Positions 49,957 to 58,863 of a stretch of 64,000 bases of DNA are shown here, in pieces (the stretch's first letter is position 1; every line of letters begins with the position of its first letter). The stretch is taken from assembly GCA_965214945.1 (NCBI GenBank), contig OZ244029.1, positions 2,790,001-2,854,000 of the forward strand, in the 5' to 3' direction. Below the pieces are notes generated by a model. That model searched no databases. It was given only the letters and a program-made list of their open reading frames with translations, and was not told where the DNA came from. Made by a program: the position numbers and the translations under genes. The DNA comes from JAAXHB01 sp965214945. Lineage in GTDB: Bacteria; Actinomycetota; Acidimicrobiia; Acidimicrobiales; Aldehydirespiratoraceae.

Positions 49957-50412
49957 TCAATGGCCCGCCGGCGCGGTCCAGCCCTCGAGCTCGGACGGCT
50001 TCCAGTCGTCGCCGACTACCCGCGATTCGTCGACCCACGGCCCGAGTTCCACCTGGGGGAACTTGCAATGGACGTCCTTCAGAGCGATGCCGTAAGAGTT
50101 GCCGGACTGAAGGTGCTTGATTAGCACCTTGCGGGCGATCTCGTCTTCGCGGCCTTCCGGAATCGGGAAGTAGATCTTCAGGAACGAGTTCGAGTAGCGG
50201 TCGAACACCGCCGGCACGCCGTCCTCCACCAGCAGGTTGATGTCCTCAAGCCAGTTGATGTCGGGGCCGGGAGTGGCCGCCAGCAGGTCTACGCCCTCCA
50301 CTAGTGACATGTCCTGCTGGTAGGCGAAGCGTTTGCCCGCCAGCACCTCCGCGTCGATGGCGACGGTGCGGGTCTCCCGCGGATTCTCCCCGGTGCTTGC
50401 CGATCCCGCCAT
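49957..50412 (-). CDS. uncharacterised 151-aa protein of the methylglutamate operon
   Basis: 151 residues, not recognised. Hydrophilic N-terminus, then AIDAEVLAGKRFAYQQDMSLVEGVDLLAAT, YSNSFLKIYFPIPEGREDEIARKVLIKHL and two late Trp/Pro segments. No signal or transmembrane segment; one Cys (VHCKF). It starts two bases after the mgsC stop and precedes the DAO gene by 61 bases, so it likely acts with these enzymes, for instance as an accessory subunit or assembly factor. Confidence 0.75.
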   Translation of the reverse strand: MAGSASTGENPRETRTVAIDAEVLAGKRFAYQQDMSLVEGVDLLAATPGPDINWLEDINLLVEDGVPAVFDRYSNSFLKIYFPIPEGREDEIARKVLIKHLQSGNSYGIALKDVHCKFPQVELGPWVDESRVVGDDWKPSELEGWTAPAGH

Positions 50413-50413
50413 G

Positions 50414-51832
50414 TCAGATGCCTCCGTCGATCACGTACTTGTCGAACAGTTCCCGTATTTCCCGGATCGCCCGATCCTCGGTGACGCCGGGAATGTAATC
50501 GGTGCCCGCCAGCGGCACTTTGGCCATCGCCGCCGCTTCGGTCGTGAGAGCGGCCAAGTCTTCGGGCTCCAGCGAGTGGATGTCGGTCTTTCCGCAGGCC
50601 CGGGCCAGCATCTGCACCTCCATCGTGAGCGTGATCAGGAAGTTGTAAACCCGCAGGGCGGCCTCGTCGGGATCGAGGCGCTTGCGCAGCTCCACATCCT
50701 GGGTCGCTACGCCCACCGGACAGCGCCCGGTGTGGCAGTGATAGCACTCCCCGGCAGGCACGCCGACAGTGCCCTCGTAGTCGGTCACCCCGGGGATCTC
50801 CTTGTTGCAGTTCAGCGCCATCAGCGCGGCTGTTCCCAAAGCGATGGCATCAGCACCCAGAGCAAGGCATTTGGCCACATCGCCTCCGTTGCGGATGCCA
50901 CCGGCCACCACCAGGTCGATGTCATCGGCGAGGCCCACGTCCTCCAAGGCCCGCCGCGCTTCGGGTATGGCCGCCATCAACGGGATGCCGGTCTCCTCCG
51001 TAGCGAGATGCGGCCCGGCGCCGGTGCCGCCCTCCGCGCCGTCGAGGTAGATGATGTCGGGGCCGCACTTGGCCGCCATGCGCACGTCGTCGTACACGCG
51101 GGCCGCGCCCAGCTTGAGCTGGATTGGGATCTGATAGTCCGTGGCCTCGCGTATCTCCTGGATCTTCAGCGACAGGTCGTCGGGGCCGAGCCAGTCGGGG
51201 TGCCTCGCCGGTGACCGTTGGTCGATTCCGGCGGGAAGCGACCGCATCTCGGCAACCTGCTCGGTGACCTTCTGGCCCATCAGATGCCCGCCGAGGCCGA
51301 CTTTGCAGCCCTGCCCGATGAAGAACTCCACCGCGTCGGCCAGCATCAGGTGATGCGGATTGAAACCGTAGCGGCTCTGAATGAGCTGGTAGTACCACTT
51401 GGTTGACAGGTCGCGCTCCGGCGGAATCATGCCGCCCTCGCCGGAGCAGGTGGCGGTGCCAGCCATCGACGCGCCTTTGGCGAGCGCCATCTTTGCCTCC
51501 AGCGACAGCGCACCAAAGCTCATACCGGTGATGTACACGGGAATGTCGAGTTCCAGCGGCTTACTAGCGAAGCGGGCACCAAGCACAGTCTTGGTCTCGC
51601 ACTTCTCGCGGTAGCCCTCGATCACGAACCTGGTGAGCGTCCCCGGTAGGAATACCAGTTCGTCCCAGTGGGGGATCTTCTTGAAGATCGAAAAGCCCCG
51701 CATCCTGTATCGGCCCAGCTGCGCCTTCACGTGGATGTCGTTGATCACGGTCGGCGTGAAAATCCGACTCTGACCCAGCACATCGGTGCTGCGGTTGACG
51801 GCGCTGCTGGTCTCGGTGCTCATGTCAGCCAC
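50414..51832 (-). CDS. mgsC: N-methylglutamate synthase, GltB-like FMN subunit (MgsC/GlxD)
   Basis: 472 residues. FMN-binding glutamate-synthase barrel: GMSFGALSLEAKMALAKG, SGEGGM, QLKLGAARV, DGAEGGTGAGP, VAGGIRNGGDVAKCLALGADAI and the cluster motif CYHCHTGRCPVGVATQD. In the N-methylglutamate pathway this subunit with MgsA and MgsB makes N-methylglutamate from glutamate and methylamine-derived ammonia-like groups. GTG 51832 has AGGAGG six bases upstream; ATG 51823 is the alternative, reached through two tiny overlapping ORFs in the tandem leader repeat. Confidence 0.88.
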   Translation of the reverse strand: MADMSTETSSAVNRSTDVLGQSRIFTPTVINDIHVKAQLGRYRMRGFSIFKKIPHWDELVFLPGTLTRFVIEGYREKCETKTVLGARFASKPLELDIPVYITGMSFGALSLEAKMALAKGASMAGTATCSGEGGMIPPERDLSTKWYYQLIQSRYGFNPHHLMLADAVEFFIGQGCKVGLGGHLMGQKVTEQVAEMRSLPAGIDQRSPARHPDWLGPDDLSLKIQEIREATDYQIPIQLKLGAARVYDDVRMAAKCGPDIIYLDGAEGGTGAGPHLATEETGIPLMAAIPEARRALEDVGLADDIDLVVAGGIRNGGDVAKCLALGADAIALGTAALMALNCNKEIPGVTDYEGTVGVPAGECYHCHTGRCPVGVATQDVELRKRLDPDEAALRVYNFLITLTMEVQMLARACGKTDIHSLEPEDLAALTTEAAAMAKVPLAGTDYIPGVTEDRAIREIRELFDKYVIDGGI

Positions 51833-51874
51833 TTCATGCCTCCTGCTTCATGCCTCCTGCTTCGTGCGCCCTGC
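51833..51874 (-). repeat. 14-bp tandem repeat (three copies) that duplicates the mgsC ribosome site
   Basis: On the minus strand, GCAGGAGGCATGAA occurs at 51846-51833 and 51860-51847; a degenerate copy is at 51874-51861. Each unit carries AGGAGG. The ATGs in the repeat open tiny frames (MKQEA, then MKWLT) whose stops overlap the next ATG, forming a chain ending at 51823. Confidence 0.75.
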
Positions 51875-51886
51875 TAAAGGCGTTCT

Positions 51887-51941
51887 GCCCATATCCCGCT
51901 TGAGCCCGGATACGAACCGCTCCGGCCCATATCCCGCTTGA
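51887..51941. repeat. 17-bp direct repeat, period 38
   Basis: GCCCATATCCCGCTTGA occurs identically at 51887-51903 and 51925-51941 in the mgsB-mgsC spacer. Purpose unknown. Confidence 0.7.
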
Positions 51942-51965
51942 CCGTCCGGTTCAGATCTGCCGGGT

Positions 51966-52757
51966 TCAGATCACGAGCTTGCGCTCGGACGGCTCCAGCG
52001 AGTCGTAGTTGTGGAGCTGCTTGCCGCAGACAAACTTCTGGAACTCCGGCGGGCTGCCGAGGTTGTGGATCCTGAATTTGCGCTCGATCAGCTCGGTGTC
52101 GGCGTCAGTCCACTCACCGGGAACACAGTCGATCCCCAGCGAGCGGACCTTCCCGGCGACGTAGAGGGTTCCGTCGTACATCGAGTCGCCGAGGCTCGCC
52201 CCGGCGTTGCCGCAGATGATCTGACGGCCCCGCTGCATCATGAAGCCGGTGTTGATGCCCACGTTGCCGAGCACGATGATCGTGCCGCCCTTCTGGTCGA
52301 TGCCGGTGCGCGCGCCGACGTCGCCCTTGACGATCAGGTCACCGCCGCGGATCGCGGCACCAGTGAGCGAGCCGGCGCCTCGCTCAACCGTTACCACGCC
52401 CGACATCATGTTCTCGGCGACCGACCAGCCCACCCGGCCGTTGATGGTCACCTCGGGCCCGTCTATCAGCCCGCACGCGAACCAGCCAGGGCTGCCCTCA
52501 AAATGGATGCGGCAGCGCTTGAGGATGCCCACTGCCAGCGAGTGCTTGGACGCCGGGTTGAGCACGGTCACGTCGCCGATGTCGCGGTGGTAGATCAGAT
52601 GGCGCAGCGCCATGTTGATCTGGCGGATGGTCAGGTCCGTGGCGTCGAAGCGGGCTCTGGCGCCGTCGACCTCGATGTTGTCGGGCAGCTCGGCGAAAGG
52701 CTCTACCAGCCCCCGGGCGTCGTAGGTGACACCGCTGCGCGAACCTAAACTTGCCAC
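51966..52757 (-). CDS. mgsB: N-methylglutamate synthase, GXGXG-domain subunit (MgsB/GlxC)
   Basis: 263 residues. Repeated G-x-G-x-G beta-helix turns: INGRVGWSVAENMMSG, GGDLIVKGDVGARTGIDQKGG, VLGNVGINTGFMMQRG, CGNAGASLGDSMYDG. Corresponds to the GltB C-terminal GXGXG domain as a separate subunit. GTG 52757 overlaps the mgsA stop by 13 bases. Works between the amidotransferase and FMN subunits. Confidence 0.88.
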   Translation of the reverse strand: MASLGSRSGVTYDARGLVEPFAELPDNIEVDGARARFDATDLTIRQINMALRHLIYHRDIGDVTVLNPASKHSLAVGILKRCRIHFEGSPGWFACGLIDGPEVTINGRVGWSVAENMMSGVVTVERGAGSLTGAAIRGGDLIVKGDVGARTGIDQKGGTIIVLGNVGINTGFMMQRGRQIICGNAGASLGDSMYDGTLYVAGKVRSLGIDCVPGEWTDADTELIERKFRIHNLGSPPEFQKFVCGKQLHNYDSLEPSERKLVI

Positions 52758-53674
52758 ACCAGCACCTCTCGCTCGTAGGGGTCTCGGGTCTCCACCTCGC
52801 GCTTCACAAGAGCCCGGATGGCGACCTCCTCGGTGGCAACCGCCACAAGTTCGTCGGCCTCGAACAGCACCAGCGGCTTGGCGGCCATCTCGTCTTTAGC
52901 CACGCCCAGCTCACGTCCGGTGACGCACACGTAGGTGAACACACCGTCGAGGTCGTCGAGGCTGTTCTTCATCGCCGTCTCAAGCGACAGCCCGCCCGAC
53001 ATCTGCTCGGCTAGATAGACCGCAATGATCTCAGAGTCGCATTCACTCTGGAACCGGTGACCGGACTGCTCAAGGCGACGTTTCCACTGGTGATAGTTGG
53101 TGAGCTGGCCGTTGTGCACCACCGCCACATCGGCGAACGGATACGCCCAATAAGGATGGGCGCTGGCCAGATCGACCTCCGACTCGGTGGCCATGCGCAC
53201 GTGGCCGATGCCGTGAGTGCCCCGGAAATCGCCGAGCCCGTACTGGTCGCTGACGGTGGCGGCGTCGCCCAGGTCTTTGATGATCTCCAGAGAGCTGCCC
53301 AGCGATAGCACCTCGCATCCCGGCACATCCTCGAGGTAGTCGGCCAGCGGCTTCAGGTCACCGCTGTAGCGGATCACGGCCCTGAAGGCGTAGCCGGTGT
53401 CGTTGGTGACCGCCGCCACCTCGGCGCCGATCTTGGCGAGGCGGCTCTCCACTTCGGCCCGGCTGCGCTCAAGCCGCTCGGCCATGCCAAAGCCGGTGCT
53501 CTTGTTGGGCTCCGCCAACACGAACCGGATCACCACAAAATCGCCCGGCGGGCCGTACAACGCGTACCCGGTGGAGTCCGGACCGCGGTGCTTCATGGAC
53601 TGAAGCATCGCAGTGAGCTCCGCGCCTATGTCAGACGCGCCGTCCCGGTGGATAACTCCTGCAATGCCGCACAT
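52745..53674 (-). CDS. mgsA: N-methylglutamate synthase, class II glutamine-amidotransferase subunit (MgsA/GlxB)
   Basis: 309 residues. Cys2 nucleophile in MCGIAGVI, then MKHRGPDSTGYALYG, THGIGHVRMATESEVDLASAHPYW and VVHNGQLTNYHQWKRRL are the glutaminase (GATase II) marks. It would release ammonia or methylamine from gamma-glutamylmethylamide. AGGAGG five bases before ATG 53674. Confidence 0.9.
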   Translation of the reverse strand: MCGIAGVIHRDGASDIGAELTAMLQSMKHRGPDSTGYALYGPPGDFVVIRFVLAEPNKSTGFGMAERLERSRAEVESRLAKIGAEVAAVTNDTGYAFRAVIRYSGDLKPLADYLEDVPGCEVLSLGSSLEIIKDLGDAATVSDQYGLGDFRGTHGIGHVRMATESEVDLASAHPYWAYPFADVAVVHNGQLTNYHQWKRRLEQSGHRFQSECDSEIIAVYLAEQMSGGLSLETAMKNSLDDLDGVFTYVCVTGRELGVAKDEMAAKPLVLFEADELVAVATEEVAIRALVKREVETRDPYEREVLVWQV

Positions 53675-53780
53675 GACTGCCTCCTAACGTCTGGGGCTGG
53701 GTTGTCTGCTAGATCTAGGGGGATTAGCTGCTTCGCTACTGAGACGACTGGCAGGCTCCGCGCCGGGGCCCAGCCGATGC

Positions 53781-55178
53781 TCACGGCAGGACGTCGAGGT
53801 ACTCCTCCACATCCCAGTCCGACACTGTGGCTAGGAAGCGCTCCCACTCGTCGCGCTTGTAGTGCTCAAAGACGGTCCACATCTCGCCTGGCAAGGCGCT
53901 GCGCACTACGTCATCGGAGCGCAGGGCCTCGAGCGCCTCGCCCAAGCTCAACGGCACCTTCTCGACCTTCTTCTCGGCGGCGATGGCCTCGTAGATGTTG
54001 CGCTCCTCGGGCTGGCCGGGATCGAGGCTGCGGTCGAGGCCATCGTCCATGGCCTTGAGCAGGCCAGCGAACGACAAGTACGGGTTCACCGCGGAGTCGA
54101 CCGAGCGGTACTCGAAACGTCCGGGAGCGCTCACCCGCAAGGCGGTCGTGCGATTCTGGAATCCCCAGTCGGCGTAGACCGGCGCCCAGAACCCGGTGTC
54201 CCAGAGCCGACGGTAGGAGTTCACTGTCGGCGAGGTCAGACAGGTCAGCGCCCGGACGTGCTCGAGGATGCCGCCGATGGCTTTCATGCCGACAGGCCCG
54301 GGCAGCTGCGGATTGTCGCCCTCGGGCATGAACTTGTTGTCGTCGCCTGCCCACAGCGAGATGTTGTGGTGGCAGCCGTTGGCCGACACGCCCATAAACG
54401 GCTTAGGCATGAAGCACGGGAAGGCGCCAAGCTCGCGGCCTACCTGCTTGCAGACCTGACGGTAGGTGGTGAGCCGGTCGGCGGTCTCCTCGGCGCGGTC
54501 GAACATGAAATTCAGCTCGAGCTGGCCGGGGGCGTCCTCGTGGTCGCCCTGGATCATGTCGAGGCCCATCGCCTCGCTGTACTCGACCACCCTGTGGATC
54601 AGCGGCTGCAACTCGGCGAACTGGTCGATGTGGTAGCAGTTCGGCTTGGTCATGCCCTCCACGGTGGGCTTGCCGTCGGCGTCGGCCTTGAGCCACATCA
54701 TCTCGGGCTCGCAGCCGGCGCGGAGGTGGAGGCCGTGTTTGGCCTCGAACTCTGCGTGTATGCGCTTGAGGTTGCCGCGGCAGTCCGATGTGAGGAACGC
54801 TCCGCCGTCGACCTCCTCTTCGCGTCCGCGGAACAGCGTGCACCACACTCGTGCCGTCTTGGGGTCCCACGGCAGTCGCATGAACGTCTCGGGCTCGGCG
54901 ATGCCGACCAGCTCGCGGGCTTCGGGGCCGTAACCGATGTAGTTGCCGTGGCGGTCGATGAACAGGTTGGCCGTGGAACCGTAGACGAGCTGGAAGCCCC
55001 GCCGGGCTATCACCCCAAAGTGTTTGGCCGGGATGCCCTTGCCCATGATCCGGCCCGTCACTGAAACGAACTGGCAGTACAGGTACTGGATGCCGTCTCG
55101 CTTGATGCGAGCCTCCACTTCGGCGATCTGCTCGGAACGGCCGTCAGCTTCGACGAACTTCTCGAGATCGGTGGCCAT
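53781..55178 (-). CDS. gmaS: glutamine-synthetase-like gamma-glutamylmethylamide synthetase (GmaS/GlnT)
   Basis: 465 residues of the glutamine synthetase fold: beta-grasp N-terminus, AGCEPEMMWLK, HEDAPGQLELNF (metal Glu), NGCHHNISLW (ATP/glutamate loop), TSPTVNSYRRL and GRFEYRSVDSAVNPYLS. It ligates methylamine to glutamate using ATP, or in GlnT-type relatives works as a divergent GS. The downstream mgsABC genes favour GmaS. GAGGAG ten bases before ATG 55178. Likely regulated from the three palindromic repeats 83 bases upstream. Confidence 0.87.
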   Translation of the reverse strand: MATDLEKFVEADGRSEQIAEVEARIKRDGIQYLYCQFVSVTGRIMGKGIPAKHFGVIARRGFQLVYGSTANLFIDRHGNYIGYGPEARELVGIAEPETFMRLPWDPKTARVWCTLFRGREEEVDGGAFLTSDCRGNLKRIHAEFEAKHGLHLRAGCEPEMMWLKADADGKPTVEGMTKPNCYHIDQFAELQPLIHRVVEYSEAMGLDMIQGDHEDAPGQLELNFMFDRAEETADRLTTYRQVCKQVGRELGAFPCFMPKPFMGVSANGCHHNISLWAGDDNKFMPEGDNPQLPGPVGMKAIGGILEHVRALTCLTSPTVNSYRRLWDTGFWAPVYADWGFQNRTTALRVSAPGRFEYRSVDSAVNPYLSFAGLLKAMDDGLDRSLDPGQPEERNIYEAIAAEKKVEKVPLSLGEALEALRSDDVVRSALPGEMWTVFEHYKRDEWERFLATVSDWDVEEYLDVLP

Positions 55179-55260
55179 GTGCTGTGTCTCCTCGGTCGGG
55201 TTGTGCTGGGTCGGGTGTTGCCTGGCAGGGTGCGTCTCCGAGCACGCCCACCCTGAACAT

Positions 55261-55320
55261 GTCTACTCAGGGTGGGTATGTCTTTACTCAGAGTAGCGAT
55301 TCTTTCCTCACAGTAGCGAA
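55261..55320 (-). promoter_or_regulatory. three phased palindromic sites upstream of the gmaS operon
   Basis: Three ~20-bp repeats with the centre TACTC-A-GAGTA (perfect at 55285-55295) and relaxed versions centred at 55269 and 55310, so dyad centres are 21 and 20 bp apart (two helical turns). They lie 83-142 bases upstream of the gmaS ATG in the divergent spacer with the ThDP enzyme gene, suggesting cooperative binding of a dimeric regulator. Confidence 0.55.
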
Positions 55321-55404
55321 TTGTCCGAGAGCACGCCAACCGGGTAGGTGCCTTCGATGTCCGCTGCGAGGAGCTGATCGGGTGACGAACACAGCACAAA
55401 TTCC

Positions 55405-57231
55405 ATGCTTGTCAACCGGTACAGTGCCCTCGATGTCCGCTGTGAGAGCTCCGATCACCGCAGCAGCTATGCGGCCGTGAAGGGCCGACAGGCCATCGCC
55501 GAGGCGATCCGTGCAGCGGGCATCGACACGGTGTTCACGGTGCCGGGTGGGCATTTCCTGCCGACCTACCACGAACTCGGCCGTCTCGGTGCCACCGCGG
55601 TGGTGACAGCTCGCCACGAACAGGGCGCCGGTTACATGGCCTCGGGCTATGCCCTGGCCTCCCGCCGGCCTGGGGTGGTGTTCGCGGGAGCGCCGGGGCC
55701 GGGCGCCACGAACCTCGTGACCGCCGTCGCCAACGCGCAAGCGGACTCGATCCCGCTGCTGGTGCTCACCGCCCAAGTCGATCAGCGCTACGTGAACCGC
55801 AACATCTTGCAGCACTGCGACAACCTCGGCCTGCTAGCGCCTTTCGCTAAAGCGTCATGGCAGGCGGTCGCAGCCGAGGAGCTTCCAAGGCTTCTGGCGG
55901 CCGGGCTTCAGCTCGCCGCGGAGGGCCGTCCCGGGCCGGTCCACATCGCCTTGCCGCAAAACCTCCAGGCTGCATACGCAGAGCGCGCTGCTGGGGTGGC
56001 TGTGGCGAAGACTTCGCCGGGCCCTCTTGCGCGGCACCACGTCGAGGAGTTGCTCGAGCGGATCGCAGGATCGGCTCGTCCCGCCCTGCTTGCGGGCCAC
56101 GGTGTGCTGCGCGCCGGGGCCACACGCCAGCTGCGAGAGGTGGGCGAGCTGCTCGGCGCGCCCGTCGCCACCAGCAGATCGGGCATCGGCGCCATTTCCA
56201 CGTCGCATCCGCTGAGCGTGGGGATGCTCGGCTTCTACGGCACGGTGACGGCCCGCCAAGCCGTACGTGAGGCGGATCTGGTGCTTGTTGTGGGCTGCGC
56301 GCTCGGCGAGCAGACCACGTTCGGCTGGCGCAGCGACCTCTTCGCGGGCGGCGCCGCTTTGGTGCACCTCGACGCGGACGCGTCGCAGGTCAACCGGAAC
56401 TATCCCGCCGATGTGGGTGTCGTCTGTGACGCCCGCGCCGTCCTTAGCGCTCTCGCGAGCGCGCTGAGGGCGTCCTGCGAACCCGTCGGCTCCGAACGCG
56501 GCAACGGCCCGAGGCAGCCTTGGTTCGGGCGCAGGCCTGAGCGGTTCGGGCCGCAGAACGACCCCGCCAGGGGCCTCAGCGCCGCCCAGGTACTACAGGC
56601 GGTCAACGAAGCACGCCGCATCGACCCGGTGATGGCCGACATGATGGTCTCCGGCGACATCGGCAACCACCGCCTGTGGATGTGCGATCAGCTTGACGTG
56701 ACCCGTCCTGAGGGTCTGTTGCAGTCGTGCGAGTTTGACGCGATGGGCTTCAGCCTGCCAGCGGCCATCGGCGCAGCCGTAGCCGAGCCCGGCACCAAGG
56801 TTGTCTCAATCTCCGGCGACGGAGGGTTCGTCCACACCATGGGCGAGCTATCGGTGGCCGCAGAGCTGGGCCTCAGCGTCGTGGCGGTGGTGTTCACCGA
56901 CGGAGCGCTGGGAATATTGCGCCATCAGGCAGAGGGCTTCTTCGGCGAAGATCACTTCGTGCGGCTCGCGCCGATCGACTTCGCGGCTGTGGCCGAAGCC
57001 TTCGGCGTGCCGGCTCGCCGTGTCAGCTCCGACGACGAGCTGGCGGGCGCGGTCGGCTGGGCAATGTCGGCTTCCGGGCCGGTGCTGCTGTCGGTGGACA
57101 TCGACCCCGATGAGGTGTTCCCGCCGCTACGCGCCAAAATCGACCAGCGCAAGCTCGACCTTCTCGGTCACCGCGGGCCCGGCTCCCCGACATGCCCGGC
57201 CGGGTCTGAGAGCCATCCAGATGTGAACTGA
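55405..57231 (+). CDS. thiamine-diphosphate enzyme of the acetolactate synthase/POX family
   Basis: 608 residues: N-terminal Pyr domain TVFTVPGGHFLPTYHELGR, catalytic Glu in TARHEQGAGYMASGYA, central domain PALLAGHGVLRAGATRQLREVGEL, and the PP domain GDGGFVHTMGELSVAAELGLS ending VFTDGALG where ALS has NNG. The changed metal motif is also found in other ThDP decarboxylases. FAD-binding loop features are weak. May be a 2-oxoacid decarboxylase/carboligase. First 25 residues look disordered; a GTG near residue 25 is an alternative start. Confidence 0.85.
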   Translation: MLVNRYSALDVRCESSDHRSSYAAVKGRQAIAEAIRAAGIDTVFTVPGGHFLPTYHELGRLGATAVVTARHEQGAGYMASGYALASRRPGVVFAGAPGPGATNLVTAVANAQADSIPLLVLTAQVDQRYVNRNILQHCDNLGLLAPFAKASWQAVAAEELPRLLAAGLQLAAEGRPGPVHIALPQNLQAAYAERAAGVAVAKTSPGPLARHHVEELLERIAGSARPALLAGHGVLRAGATRQLREVGELLGAPVATSRSGIGAISTSHPLSVGMLGFYGTVTARQAVREADLVLVVGCALGEQTTFGWRSDLFAGGAALVHLDADASQVNRNYPADVGVVCDARAVLSALASALRASCEPVGSERGNGPRQPWFGRRPERFGPQNDPARGLSAAQVLQAVNEARRIDPVMADMMVSGDIGNHRLWMCDQLDVTRPEGLLQSCEFDAMGFSLPAAIGAAVAEPGTKVVSISGDGGFVHTMGELSVAAELGLSVVAVVFTDGALGILRHQAEGFFGEDHFVRLAPIDFAAVAEAFGVPARRVSSDDELAGAVGWAMSASGPVLLSVDIDPDEVFPPLRAKIDQRKLDLLGHRGPGSPTCPAGSESHPDVN

Positions 57232-57355
57232 ACCGTGCCATTTCCTCCACCTGTCTGAGCCTGTCTTTGTGAGGCGCAGCCCATGCTTTCTTCAGTGGCT
57301 GGCGTTGCGTTAGCACCAGCATCAGCACCACCCGAAAGCGGATAGATCGGATCCC

Positions 57356-58795
57356 GTGAAACCCCCGGCTGGTTACAGTTGTCAGGTGGATCCGATCCCG
57401 CGGTCGGCTTGGCTGACTCTGTCAGTCGTGTCGGCGGCGGTGTTCATGGTGAGCATCGAACTCACGATCATCTCCTTGGCGCTTCCTAAGATCCGGGCCG
57501 CGTTAAGCGGCTCCACACCCGCCGCGCTGTCTTGGGTGGTGAACGCCTACAGCATCACGGTGGCCGCGTTGTTGCTGCTGTCGGGCTGGCTTGCCGACCG
57601 CTTCGGCCGGCGGCGGATCTTCCTGACGGGCCTGGCGATATTCGCGCTGGGCTCGATCGCCGCGGGCGCAGCTTCCAACATCCCGATGCTCGTAGCGGCC
57701 CGCTCTCTTCAGGCCGTCGGCGGATCTATGCAGTTCCCCTCTGGGCTGGCCCTGCTGCTCACCTCCTTCCCCCGCTCACGCCACCAGCTGGCCATCGGCT
57801 CATGGGGCGCCATGGGGGGCCTGGCCGCGGCGCTGGGGCCCACAGCCGGGGCGCTGCTCATCGAGGGCTTCGGCTGGCGCGCGGTGTTCTTCGTCAACGT
57901 CCCGGTCGCGGCCGTGGCTTTGGTGTTGGGGGCTCGCAGCCTTAGGGAGAGCACGGTGGAAGACGTCGCGGCCAGAGTCGACATGGTCGGCGTGCCTCTG
58001 GCCTCCATCGGCGTGGCTGCCGTCATTCTCGGCATCGTGCAAGGCGAAACGTGGGGCTGGACTTCGGTGTCGACCATCACCGCGTTCAGTGCTGGGGGCC
58101 TAATGATCGCCGGCTTCGCCGCCCGGAGCCTGCGCCACCCGGCGCCCCTGTTTGATCTGGAGCTACTGCGCATTCGCTCGTTCTTGCTGGGCAACCTGGG
58201 CTCGCTCTTCTTCAGTGTCGCCTTCTTCGCCATGCTGGTGCCGCTGCCGTCATACCTACAGGACGTGTGGGGCTGGTCTGTGGTCGAGACCGGCTTTGCC
58301 GTCGCGCCTGGGCCCCTGGTTTCCTTTCTGGTGTCGCCTCAGGCGGGGCGGCTGGCGGACCGGATCGGCAACTCGTCGATCCTCACGGTGGGAGCGATCT
58401 GCGGCGCGATCGGGCTGTTGTTACTCCAGTTGACGATCACCGCGGAGCCGTCGCTGGGGCGGCTGCTGGCGGGGACCTTGCTCGTTGGGGTGGCCGCGGG
58501 CACCGGGTTCGCTCAGTTGGTGGGGGCTGCTTTGCGCGACGTACCAGCCCACCGGTACGCCATGGCCATGGCAGGGCGCACCACGTTCTTTCAGCTCTCG
58601 GTGGCTTTCGCCATAGCCACGGCGTTCGCCCTTATAGGCATGCCCGCCAGCCCCGACGCCGCCCTGTCTGCTTACAAGACAGTGTGGGCCGTGTGCATGA
58701 CCGGGTATCTCTGCAACGTGGTGCTTTTTGGTGTTGTATATCCCAAACGGCTGCAGCGCCTGCGCAGAGGTCGGCTGCCTAAAGTGCCGGCGTGA
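57356..58795 (+). CDS. MFS transporter, DHA2-type drug/metabolite exporter
   Basis: 479 residues, about 14 TM segments. Motif A GWLADRFGRRRIFLTGL, Motif C-like LAAALGPTAGALLIEGFGWR and NVPVAAVALVLGA, and SPQAGRLADRIGNS in the second half are MFS DHA2 (EmrB/QacA) marks. Its stop overlaps the start of a 23-codon ORF leading into the LLM gene, so the exporter and LLM enzyme are translationally linked. GTG 57386 is an alternative start. Confidence 0.88.
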   Translation: MKPPAGYSCQVDPIPRSAWLTLSVVSAAVFMVSIELTIISLALPKIRAALSGSTPAALSWVVNAYSITVAALLLLSGWLADRFGRRRIFLTGLAIFALGSIAAGAASNIPMLVAARSLQAVGGSMQFPSGLALLLTSFPRSRHQLAIGSWGAMGGLAAALGPTAGALLIEGFGWRAVFFVNVPVAAVALVLGARSLRESTVEDVAARVDMVGVPLASIGVAAVILGIVQGETWGWTSVSTITAFSAGGLMIAGFAARSLRHPAPLFDLELLRIRSFLLGNLGSLFFSVAFFAMLVPLPSYLQDVWGWSVVETGFAVAPGPLVSFLVSPQAGRLADRIGNSSILTVGAICGAIGLLLLQLTITAEPSLGRLLAGTLLVGVAAGTGFAQLVGAALRDVPAHRYAMAMAGRTTFFQLSVAFAIATAFALIGMPASPDAALSAYKTVWAVCMTGYLCNVVLFGVVYPKRLQRLRRGRLPKVPA

Positions 58796-58863
58796 AGTCT
58801 GGCATCTTTTGCGAGCACCGGCCGGGTGTGTTCGCGGGCACCAACGCGCGGAGGCCGTCGTGA
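58792..58863 (+). CDS. 23-codon ORF linking the MFS and LLM genes
   Basis: GTG 58792 overlaps the MFS stop (GTGA) and its own TGA (58861-58863) overlaps the LLM GTG (58860). The first 28 bases repeat the first 28 bases of the LLM gene with 5 mismatches, so the peptide starts MKSGIFCEH, mimicking MKFGIFYEH. It looks like a duplicated gene start turned into a translation relay. No function as a peptide is claimed. Confidence 0.5.
   Translation: MKSGIFCEHRPGVFAGTNARRPS

Noticed and set aside
53862..55064. 400-codon plus-strand frame opposite gmaS
   Set aside because: Shadow of the GS-fold gene; composition rich in Val/Gly/His without domain.
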